Assembly (NCBI GenBank): GCA_017432725.1
Contig: JAFRIQ010000010.1
Location: 1 to 40,205, forward strand
Origin: Bacillota bacterium
Lineage (GTDB): Bacteria > Bacillota > Clostridia > Peptostreptococcales > Anaerovoracaceae
DNA length: 40,205 bases
Direction of reading: 5' to 3'
In this document: in pieces, positions 1-6,252 of the stretch
How positions within the stretch are numbered: position 1 is the stretch's first letter
Layout of the letters: each line of letters opens with the position of its first letter
The notes under the pieces: model-generated
The model's database searches: none
The model's input: the letters and a program-made list of their open reading frames with translations, nothing else
Told to the model about the DNA's origin: nothing
Position numbers and translations under genes: made by a program

Positions 1-94
1 CTGCGGTTTCGGAATCTGTCTTATCAGACAGGACCTCCTCCAGCAGATCTTCATCTATGTAATTCATGGCATCAATGATCCTGTTTTCTATCAT
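1..94 (-). CDS. Probable anti-sigma factor, N-terminal fragment (runs off window)
   Basis: A reading frame begins at an ATG on the minus strand at 94 and stays open to the window edge, giving 31 residues (start MIENRIIDAMNYIDEDLLEE). Its ATG overlaps the TGA of the ECF sigma gene in an ATGA junction, so the two are very likely translationally coupled. A gene fused this tightly behind an ECF sigma factor is usually the anti-sigma factor, often a membrane protein. The visible part is acidic and helical-looking, with no membrane segment yet. Function is inferred from position only; the fragment is too short to recognise a family. Confidence 0.6.
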   Translation of the reverse strand, partial: MIENRIIDAMNYIDEDLLEEVLSDKTDSETA

Positions 95-660
95 AATTCG
101 AACCCCTCTTTCAAAAGAAACTTTCTGAGTTCGCTGCGCAGGCGGTGAAGCATCACCTTGACGTTGCTTTCCGACAAGCCTGTGCTCCGAGCGATATCTT
201 TTATGGGCATAAATAGCCAATAGCGCTTGATGAATACAGCCCGCTGTATTCTTCCTGATGAATGCAGAAAACTGCTGAGGGCTTGCGCCAGAGCCATACT
301 GTCTGCGACTTCCTGTGCTGTGTCTTTTTCATCAGGCAGTTCTGCCAGTTCATCAAAGACCGCTGCGATCTGTCCGCCCCTGCGTTTTTCTGCTGACAGT
401 CTTCGCCATCTGCTTATCGCAAGGTTTCGGGTTATCTTTGCAAGATACAGCTTGAGCGCAGGCGGCTTTGCGGGAGGGATAGCGTTCCACACAGCCAGAA
501 GCGCATCGCTTATGCATTCCCGGCGGTCTTGTTCATCCGTAAGGATATTGGCAGCTACAGACGTCAGGTATCTGCCGTATTTGGCCTCCGTTTCCCGGAT
601 CGCATCCTCCGAACGTTCCCAGAAAAGTTCTATTATCTTGTCGTCATCTATAGTGTTCAT
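91..660 (-). CDS. RNA polymerase sigma factor, ECF (sigma-70 family)
   Basis: A 189-residue ECF-type sigma factor, which would direct RNA polymerase to a small regulon, often envelope stress. Region 2 covers about residues 20-90, with the core-binding and -10-reading helices ending in the Trp/Arg-rich run around ITRNLAISRWRR. Region 4 covers about 125-180, with the helix-turn-helix DIARSTGLSESNVKVMLHR. There is no region 1 or 3, as usual for ECF proteins, and the length is typical. The ATG at 660 has an AAAGG ribosome site. The downstream gene overlaps by four bases and is probably the cognate anti-sigma factor. A TGTAAC element upstream hints at self-regulation. Subgroup and signal cannot be assigned from sequence alone. 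Confidence 0.88.
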   Translation of the reverse strand: MNTIDDDKIIELFWERSEDAIRETEAKYGRYLTSVAANILTDEQDRRECISDALLAVWNAIPPAKPPALKLYLAKITRNLAISRWRRLSAEKRRGGQIAAVFDELAELPDEKDTAQEVADSMALAQALSSFLHSSGRIQRAVFIKRYWLFMPIKDIARSTGLSESNVKVMLHRLRSELRKFLLKEGFEL

Positions 661-686
661 TTTGAAAAGCCTTTCACTATATTATT

Positions 687-711
687 CGCATTCTTTCCGG
701 TGAACGTTACA
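687..711 (-). promoter_or_regulatory. Possible ECF-type autoregulatory promoter of the sigma gene
   Basis: Upstream of the sigma gene, the minus strand carries TGTAACGTTCA (711 down to 701). This resembles the AAC-containing -35 elements of many ECF promoters. About 16 bases downstream lies CGAA, an ECF-like -10, roughly 27 bases before the ATG. ECF operons commonly activate themselves. This is pattern matching against a loose consensus. Confidence 0.3.
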
Positions 712-797
712 GCAGAATGTTGAAATATTGGCAATTTGTTTGGATTAGATCTTTCAACATCTAACTAGTTGATCAAAAGTAGTGTCTTTTTTGATAC

Positions 798-838
798 AAA
801 TAAACGGGACGCGCTTTGAAATATCAAGCAACGTCCCG
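798..838 (-). terminator. Rho-independent terminator of the regulator-exporter operon
   Basis: On the minus strand, stem CGGGACG (838-832) pairs with CGTCCCG (811-805). The inner GCTTGA/TCAAAGC arms extend the hairpin, and it is followed by a T-rich run (804-798). It lies about 60 bases past the MFS stop. Between 661 and 797 I see only the sigma-gene upstream region. Confidence 0.75.
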
Positions 839-899
839 CGTAGTGGTGGAACAAACCGATCTGTGGACGAACCCTGATCTTGTATTTTAAACTGACAGC

Positions 900-2204
900 T
901 CACAGTTCTTTTATGTTTCTGTTGAACAGCAGCAGGACTGCGGTAACGGTAAAGCCCAGAGAGCAGACCGCGAGCAGGGTGGTGCTGCCGAGGAGCTCCA
1001 GCACCAGGCCGGCAAGTACCGAAGCAATGGGGATCATGCCATGCGACCCTATGTTTACGATGCTCGTGACCTTGCTCAGCTTGTCTTTCTCCACCACCCG
1101 CATCATCACCGTGGTGATCGGGATGTTGATGAGGGAGATCAGAACGCCTATGGCCAGGAAAACGACGCAGATCAAGATAAGGAAACCGTTCAGGGATCTG
1201 CCGCGCTCGACCAGAAGCCAGTAACCGACAGTCAACGCGATCATTACGGCAGCCGTCGCTATCAGCCTCAGACCGGTCTTAAGGCCTGTCTTTTCTTCTT
1301 GCGGGCGTGCGCTCAGCACAGCCGCACCCAGCAGGGAGCTGATCCCGAAAAACATGCTGAATACAGAGGACCAGAGCTCCGGCGTAAGCATATTGTCCAG
1401 CAGGTAGGACGGTGCCTGAGCCAGGTCGGTCTTTATGAAGAATGGCAGGAAATTTCCCGAGACAGGTACGAAGAAAAAATTGATGAACAGTATGGAGCCG
1501 AGCAGCGCAAGTATCGCCTTTTTAGTCTTAAGGTAGCGCAGGCCGTCGGCCATGTCGTGGACCGCCAGCTTAAGCGTCAGCTGTTCTTCGGAAGGATGAT
1601 GTTCGTAGCGGATCAGCATCTCCGAGATGCCAGAGGCCACGAAGCAGGCTCCGACCAGGAAAAACAACGTGTATATCGGCAGCGCAGCGTAAAGAACGCC
1701 CGCCAGGATCACTCCCAGGATGTTCTCGAAGGAGTTTTTCATCGTAAAATACGAATTGGCCTGCTGCAGCTGGTCTTCCCTTACGATGTGCGGAAACAGG
1801 GATCCGGCCGCAGGCCCGAAGATCCCGCTTACCGCGTTCCCGATTATGCCCAGGACAAACAGTATCGCTATGTGAGCACCGGGCTCCTTAAGCAGGAGCA
1901 TCAGCGCGGTGGCCAGGATTATGAAGCCGCCCTTAATGAAGTCACAGACGTACATGATCTTAGCTTTATTGAAGCGGTCGCCCAGAACGCCGCCGACCGG
2001 TGTGGACAGCAGCATCGCTACGCCACACAGCGCCAGGTACAGGCCCTGAAGGAAGGCATTGTTGCCGCTTATCTCAAGGATGTAAAAGCTTACGGCAAAG
2101 CTGTAGAGCAGGGCGCCGAGCTCCGAGACCAGCGCTCCTAAAAATACCAGCCGGAAGTTACGGCTCGCGAACACGTTGTCGCTTTTATTTGTTCTGTTAC
2201 TCAT
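900..2204 (-). CDS. MFS drug-efflux-type transporter
   Basis: A 434-residue major facilitator protein with about 12 hydrophobic segments, probably a proton-driven exporter in the cytoplasmic membrane. The TM1-TM2 region is followed by a GGVLGDRFNKAKIM motif near residue 60, the conserved MFS loop 2-3 signature. General look and length match the macrolide/multidrug efflux branch (MefA/LmrP-like), but the substrate cannot be read from sequence. The frame is open 81 codons further upstream, but I place the start at the ATG at 2204. The upstream codons lie inside the preceding regulator gene, and the protein begins MSNRTNKSDNVFASRNFRLV just before TM1. It overlaps the XRE-TPR gene end by 8 bases, so the two are co-translated and the regulator probably controls the exporter. 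Confidence 0.88.
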   Translation of the reverse strand: MSNRTNKSDNVFASRNFRLVFLGALVSELGALLYSFAVSFYILEISGNNAFLQGLYLALCGVAMLLSTPVGGVLGDRFNKAKIMYVCDFIKGGFIILATALMLLLKEPGAHIAILFVLGIIGNAVSGIFGPAAGSLFPHIVREDQLQQANSYFTMKNSFENILGVILAGVLYAALPIYTLFFLVGACFVASGISEMLIRYEHHPSEEQLTLKLAVHDMADGLRYLKTKKAILALLGSILFINFFFVPVSGNFLPFFIKTDLAQAPSYLLDNMLTPELWSSVFSMFFGISSLLGAAVLSARPQEEKTGLKTGLRLIATAAVMIALTVGYWLLVERGRSLNGFLILICVVFLAIGVLISLINIPITTVMMRVVEKDKLSKVTSIVNIGSHGMIPIASVLAGLVLELLGSTTLLAVCSLGFTVTAVLLLFNRNIKEL

Positions 2205-3267
2205 TTCCGGTAAGCTCCTTCCACTGTGCGGCAAGCGTCTCGTCGCCCAGAAGATCCAGCAGTGCGGCAGTGGTTCCGCAGGCGCTTGCGCCGAGGATAT
2301 CATACATAAGGGCCTGCTCCGGGTGCTCCGCGAAGCGCAGAGACTTAAAACTGTAGTCCGGCGTGGAATCGAAGCGAAGCGCTGTTTCGGCAGCCTTTTC
2401 CAGAGAATCGCGGGATTCCTCCGTCCTGCCCATCCTCGCCTGGACATAGGCCAGCACGGCCAGCATCTCGGCGCGGGTCTTGTCCATTACGTCTGCCGCC
2501 TCCGTTTTGATACCAGTCAGCAGATCCAGGCCCCAGTTTACGATCGCCAGCGCGGACTCCCAGTCCTTCCTTGAACGGAAAAGGAACACATACCCCGCGA
2601 TAACGGTGAAAAGACCGGATATGCCGTCCAGAAGCGCTTCCGACAGGAACGGAACGGCTTCATCCGGGCGGTCCATGAATACCGCCAGATAGCCTCCGAT
2701 CTCAGGACTGAAGACTCTTCCGGCGTTGTGGTCCTTAAGCAGCTGCAGGCCTTTTTCACACTCCCCCAGTTTCAGATACGCAGTTGCCATATTGTTGCAG
2801 ATGGACGCTTCGCTGATCCGGGGGTCGTCATTCTGCGGCAGCAGGATCCGGGCTTGTTCCAGCAGTTCCAGCGCCCGCCTCAGCTGTGTCTTATCATTGT
2901 TGCTGGCGCCGAAGGCCAGATAGATTCCGGCACTCTCGTACACGAGGCGGAAGGAATTCGGGTACTTCGCGAGAGTCTTTTCGATCTCGGTCAGGGCCGC
3001 CGGGTCCATAGTGCGGCATAGCTCCGTGATGCGCTTCGTCAGAGCCTCCAGGCGGTTGTCCTGCATTCTGTAGCCCAGCAGCACGTCCACAGACGTATCG
3101 AAGAAGTCCGCCATCTCCATGATGAGTTCCAGTTCCGGCTGAGACAGCCCGGCCTCCCATTTATATACCGCGCCGACCGTGACGCCGAGCGCCTCGGCCA
3201 GTTTTTCCTGCGTCAGCTTGCGCTCTTTGCGCATCTTGCGTATGTTTTCAGAAAGTGAAAGTTCCAT
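2197..3267 (-). CDS. XRE-family transcriptional regulator with TPR-like C-terminal domain
   Basis: A 356-residue regulator. Residues 5-60 form an XRE/Cro helix-turn-helix (IRKMRKERKLTQEKLAEALG, then VGAVYKWEAG). The rest, from about residue 90, is helical with TPR-like repeats (LELLEQARILLP, AICNNMATAYLKLGECEKGL). This architecture resembles TPR-based sensors that bind a peptide or partner protein. Start ATG 3267 follows AAGGAG. Its end overlaps the MFS exporter gene, so it probably regulates its own operon in answer to something the pump removes. No small peptide gene that could be a pheromone was seen nearby. Confidence 0.87.
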   Translation of the reverse strand: MELSLSENIRKMRKERKLTQEKLAEALGVTVGAVYKWEAGLSQPELELIMEMADFFDTSVDVLLGYRMQDNRLEALTKRITELCRTMDPAALTEIEKTLAKYPNSFRLVYESAGIYLAFGASNNDKTQLRRALELLEQARILLPQNDDPRISEASICNNMATAYLKLGECEKGLQLLKDHNAGRVFSPEIGGYLAVFMDRPDEAVPFLSEALLDGISGLFTVIAGYVFLFRSRKDWESALAIVNWGLDLLTGIKTEAADVMDKTRAEMLAVLAYVQARMGRTEESRDSLEKAAETALRFDSTPDYSFKSLRFAEHPEQALMYDILGASACGTTAALLDLLGDETLAAQWKELTGNE

Positions 3268-3295
3268 AACAGCTCTCCTTATCGGTTTTGTTACT

Positions 3296-3370
3296 ATTAT
3301 AAAACCGGCGGCAGCAAAAGAACAGCCACTACTAATACTAAATTGATATTTTTTATTCTACCACTAGTAT
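3296..3370 (-). promoter_or_regulatory. Promoter region and candidate operator of the XRE-MFS operon
   Basis: The minus strand has TATAAT at 3301-3296, about 30 bases before the ATG, with no good -35. That would fit an activator-dependent or repressed promoter. Two similar direct repeats on the plus strand, CCACTACTAATA (from 3326) and CCACTAGTAT (3361-3370), lie 35 bases apart just upstream. They are candidate binding sites for the XRE protein. The assignment is by position and repetition only. Confidence 0.4.
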
Positions 3371-3405
3371 GTGTTTGCGTGGATCATCGCATCTGATGAA
3401 AGATC

Positions 3406-3447
3406 CTTTGCAAAACAAAACAGCCGCCGGACGGCGACTGTTTGTTT
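3406..3447 (-). terminator. Terminator of tRNA-Lys
   Basis: Right after the encoded CCA, the minus strand reads AACAGTCGCCG, short loop TCC, GGCGGCTGTT, then TTGTTTTG. This is a strong GC hairpin with a T tract, so the tRNA is its own transcription unit. Confidence 0.8.
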
Positions 3448-3523
3448 TGGTGGATCATCAGGGACTCGAACCCTGGGCACCCTGATTAAGAGTCAGGTGC
3501 TCTACCAACTGAGCTAATGATCC
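3448..3523 (-). tRNA. tRNA-Lys (anticodon CTT)
   Basis: A 76-base tRNA on the minus strand. Acceptor GGATCAT pairs fully with ATGATCC, followed by discriminator A and an encoded CCA. The D arm reads GCTC-AGTTGGTA-GAGC. The anticodon arm is CCTGA-CTCTTAA-TCAGG, giving anticodon CTT (reads AAG, lysine). The T arm is CAGGG-TTCGAGT-CCCTG. All stems pair perfectly. It stands alone with its own promoter and terminator. Confidence 0.97.
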
Positions 3524-3557
3524 ATGCACCTGTTTCGAAAACCGAAATGCAAAAAAG

Positions 3558-3586
3558 ATGATAGCATTAATGCTTTGCTTAGTCAA
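3558..3586 (-). promoter_or_regulatory. Sigma-A promoter of tRNA-Lys
   Basis: On the minus strand TTGACT (3586-3581), a 17-base spacer and TATCAT (3563-3558) form a near-consensus promoter. Its -10 ends about 35 bases before the tRNA 5' end. Confidence 0.75.
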
Positions 3587-3613
3587 GCGATTTTTCTTTC
3601 AGACATAATAATG

Positions 3614-3643
3614 TTGAAATACGGGTCTCTTCTGTAATATAAT
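3614..3643 (+). promoter_or_regulatory. Sigma-A promoter of the coiled-coil/UPF0182 operon
   Basis: TTGAAA (3614-3619), an 18-base spacer and TATAAT (3638-3643). Transcription would begin near 3650. That is downstream of the upstream-most ATG at 3647, so it supports the start at 3680. Confidence 0.7.
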
Positions 3644-3679
3644 ATTATGAATTATTGTCTGACACACGAAGGAGTCAAA

Positions 3680-6232
3680 ATGAAGTGCAGAGTATGTGGA
3701 TACGAATACGATGATTCCAAGCTTTTCTGCCCTATGTGCGGCACCAAAGCTCCCGAGATCTTCGTACCGGATTCCGATTTGGAGATGAACTGGAATACTA
3801 GAGATTTTCCCCGGCCCAGGACAGGCTCGGAGGATGTTCCTATGAAGTGGACCAATCCCGATGTGAGCGAGGGCTTCGTTTCGGTTCCCGAAACGGGGAG
3901 AAAGACGGAAACAGAACCCGTAAAGAATGAAAAGTACTATACGATCAGAGCGTCCGCCGACAATTTCCAGAAACTTCTCGACAGAGAATATGAAAGGCTG
4001 AAAGCTCTTCAGCATGAAGAGCCGGAAAGACCTCAGCAGCCCGCCGCTACCACTTTCTTCAGAGGTTTCGAGAGCGGAGCTCCGGGAACGGAGAACGTGG
4101 GCATAGCCCGTCCCGCCAAGGAACATCCCTCTGCGGCTGAGAAGTCCCAGGCTTTTGCCATACCCAGTTTTCTCAAGAAAGACGACAACGAAGAAGCAGA
4201 CGAGTATCTTAAAAAGATGATACTCGGACGTGAGGAGCCTGAGGCGCCGCAGCGCCGCGCAGCGGCTCCGCAGGAAGACGGCTTCGATATAGATATGCTG
4301 GACAGCTCTATAAGGCAGATGCAGGAAGAAGAGGACAAGGCCAGAAAAGACAGCCTTGCCAGAAGAAAAAAGCTCGAGGCTATGGCAGCCGCAAGAGATG
4401 CATATTTCCGCAGCCTGGATGAACCGGAAGAGGAAGAGCCTGCAGGCAGGCCTTTCGGGTTCTGGGGAAGAAAGCCGCAGCAGAGCAGACCGGAAGAGCC
4501 CATTCCCGAAGTAAAGGAAAGCTACCCCGAAGAGCCTGACCAGCAGATAAGGCTCGAGGATCTTACGGGTCCCCTGGTGGAAAGTCCCGTACATACGGCA
4601 AAGTTCGATAAAGACGAGTTCCTTGCGGCGCAGGCCGAGAAGGAAAAGCAGATGGAACTCGAATACGAGGCCGAGAGACAGGCTGAATATGAAAGACTAA
4701 AACGCGAAGAAGCTGCAAGGCAGGCAGAGGAAGCCCGCCGCATAGAAGAGGAAAGGCTTCAGAGGGAAGAGGCTGAAAGGAAGGCTGCAGAGGAGGCCCG
4801 CCAGGCAGAGATCGCAAGACAGGCAGAGATAGCCAGGCAGAGACAGGAAGAGATCTGGCGTCAGCAGGAAGAAGCCAGGAAGGCTGAAGCTGCCAGAAAA
4901 GCGGAGGAAGAAGCCCGCCTGGCAGAAGTTCAGAGGCAGCAGGAAGCCCAGCGCCAGGCTGAAGCTCAGAGGCAGGCTGAATACGAAAGACTCAAACGCG
5001 AAGAAGCCGAAAGGCAGGCAGAGGAAGCCCGCCGCATAGAAGAGATGGAAAGGCTGCAAAGAGAAGAAGCCGAAAGGCAGGCAGAAGAAGCCCGCCAGGC
5101 AGAGATCGCAAGGGAGCAGGAACTCCAGCGCCAGGCTGAAGCTGAAAAACAGGCTGAAATAGACAGGCTCCTTAAAGAGGAAGCCGAGTGGAAGGCCGCG
5201 GAAGAGGCCCAAAAGCAGGCAGAACTTGCAAGGCAGGCTGAAATAGAAAGACAGCAGCGCGAAGAAGCCGAAAGACAGGCAGAAGAAGCCCGCCGCATCG
5301 AACTGGCGAGGCTGGCAGAAGAGCAGCACCGCGCAGAACTGGCGAGGCAGGCAGAGGAAGCCCACCAGGCAGAACTTGCAAGGCAGCAGGAAGCCCAGCG
5401 CCAGGCTGAGGCTCAGAGACAGGCAGAAGAAGCCCGCCGCACAGAGCTTGCAAGACAGGCAGAAGAAGCCCACCAGGCAGAACTTGCAAGACAAGCGGAA
5501 GCCCAGCGCCAGACTGAAGCTCAGAGGCAGGCAGAAATAGAAAGGCAGCAGCGCGAAGAAGCTCAAAGACAGGCAGAGGAAGCCCGCCGCGCCGAACTTG
5601 CAAGGCAGGCAGAAGAGCAGCGCAGGGCTGAACTTGCGAGGCAGCAGGAAGAGCAGCGCCGCGCGGAACTTGAAAAGCTCAAAGCGGACGCAGCTGCGAA
5701 AGCGGCAGCGGTCGCAAAAGCCGAAGAGCAGCGCCAGGCTGAACTCGATAAAAGACAAAGCAGCTTCGTATCGGATCTGGACAGGATATTCGGAGACGAC
5801 AGCGAAGATACCACGGTCATAGATTTCGGCGGAAGTCAGGAGAAGGAAAAGGAAGAAAAGGTCATACAGGATCTTTCCGATATACCTGAGATGAAGGGCG
5901 GCAAGGTGGAGGAACCGACTATGGTCCCCGCTCCTCCCGTAGTAAAGAAGCCTCTTCCGGTCGACGATGACGATGACGACGATTACGACGATGACGATGA
6001 TGAATACGAAGAAGACGAGAAGAGAGGACATCCTCTGATCCGCTTCATCTTCACTACTCTCGTAGTGATACTCCTCATACAGCTCGCTATTTTCGCCATC
6101 GGAAAGTTTTTCCCGGATTCCGCATTCGCGCAGACGGCTCTGTCCATCGCCGAGTCAGTACAGCAGGCTTGCGACAGGTTCCTTGCGGATATCATAGATA
6201 AAATATCGGATCTGTTCCATAAAGGGAGTTAA
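3680..6232 (+). CDS. Zinc-ribbon, long coiled-coil, single-pass membrane protein
   Basis: An 850-residue protein of unknown function. The start at 3680 is chosen over 3647 because it has AGGAG at the right distance and lies after the predicted transcription start. Residues 3-20 form a zinc ribbon (CRVC...CPMC). About 20-310 is charged and disordered-looking. About 317-693 is an almost unbroken Glu/Ala/Arg/Gln-rich coiled coil built of RQAEEARR-like units, reminiscent of TolA. Near 761-782 is a run of Asp/Glu, and one membrane helix lies at about 785-812. A short amphipathic tail of about 38 residues follows. Positive charges before the helix place the zinc ribbon and coil in the cytoplasm. 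It is the first gene of an operon with UPF0182, SDR and CapA-like genes. Repeats make it prone to length variation. No family is recognised beyond these parts. Confidence 0.85.
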   Translation: MKCRVCGYEYDDSKLFCPMCGTKAPEIFVPDSDLEMNWNTRDFPRPRTGSEDVPMKWTNPDVSEGFVSVPETGRKTETEPVKNEKYYTIRASADNFQKLLDREYERLKALQHEEPERPQQPAATTFFRGFESGAPGTENVGIARPAKEHPSAAEKSQAFAIPSFLKKDDNEEADEYLKKMILGREEPEAPQRRAAAPQEDGFDIDMLDSSIRQMQEEEDKARKDSLARRKKLEAMAAARDAYFRSLDEPEEEEPAGRPFGFWGRKPQQSRPEEPIPEVKESYPEEPDQQIRLEDLTGPLVESPVHTAKFDKDEFLAAQAEKEKQMELEYEAERQAEYERLKREEAARQAEEARRIEEERLQREEAERKAAEEARQAEIARQAEIARQRQEEIWRQQEEARKAEAARKAEEEARLAEVQRQQEAQRQAEAQRQAEYERLKREEAERQAEEARRIEEMERLQREEAERQAEEARQAEIAREQELQRQAEAEKQAEIDRLLKEEAEWKAAEEAQKQAELARQAEIERQQREEAERQAEEARRIELARLAEEQHRAELARQAEEAHQAELARQQEAQRQAEAQRQAEEARRTELARQAEEAHQAELARQAEAQRQTEAQRQAEIERQQREEAQRQAEEARRAELARQAEEQRRAELARQQEEQRRAELEKLKADAAAKAAAVAKAEEQRQAELDKRQSSFVSDLDRIFGDDSEDTTVIDFGGSQEKEKEEKVIQDLSDIPEMKGGKVEEPTMVPAPPVVKKPLPVDDDDDDDYDDDDDEYEEDEKRGHPLIRFIFTTLVVILLIQLAIFAIGKFFPDSAFAQTALSIAESVQQACDRFLADIIDKISDLFHKGS
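4630..5760 (+). repeat. Degenerate in-frame repeats coding the coiled coil
   Basis: About 1.1 kb of imperfect, in-frame repeats rich in gcagaagaagcc, aggcaggca and cgccaggct words, all coding Glu/Ala/Arg/Gln helix. Spacing is irregular, so this is a coding low-complexity tract and not a CRISPR or satellite. It is a likely hotspot for slipped-strand length change and for assembly error. Confidence 0.8.
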
Positions 6233-6252
6233 AGGGATTAAAGGAGAATATT

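Noticed and set aside
1041-2141. 366-codon plus-strand frame inside the exporter gene
   Set aside because: Gln/Arg-rich antisense shadow of the transporter without any domain.
2205-2447. 81-codon N-terminal extension of the MFS exporter
   Set aside because: Lies wholly inside the regulator gene in another frame, is Arg/Cys/Pro-rich and precedes a normal MFS start at 2204.
3268-3447. Short peptide gene that could be a signal for the TPR regulator
   Set aside because: No open frame with a ribosome site and signal-like sequence was found between the regulator and the tRNA.
4630-5760. Dense repeats that might be a CRISPR array or satellite
   Set aside because: Repeats are in frame, irregular in spacing and all code one coiled-coil protein; there are no unique spacers of constant size.
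4697-6031. 444-codon open frame on the opposite strand of the coiled-coil gene
   Set aside because: Low-complexity mirror of the Glu/Ala/Arg repeats, giving Leu/Phe/Cys-rich nonsense, with no ribosome site.
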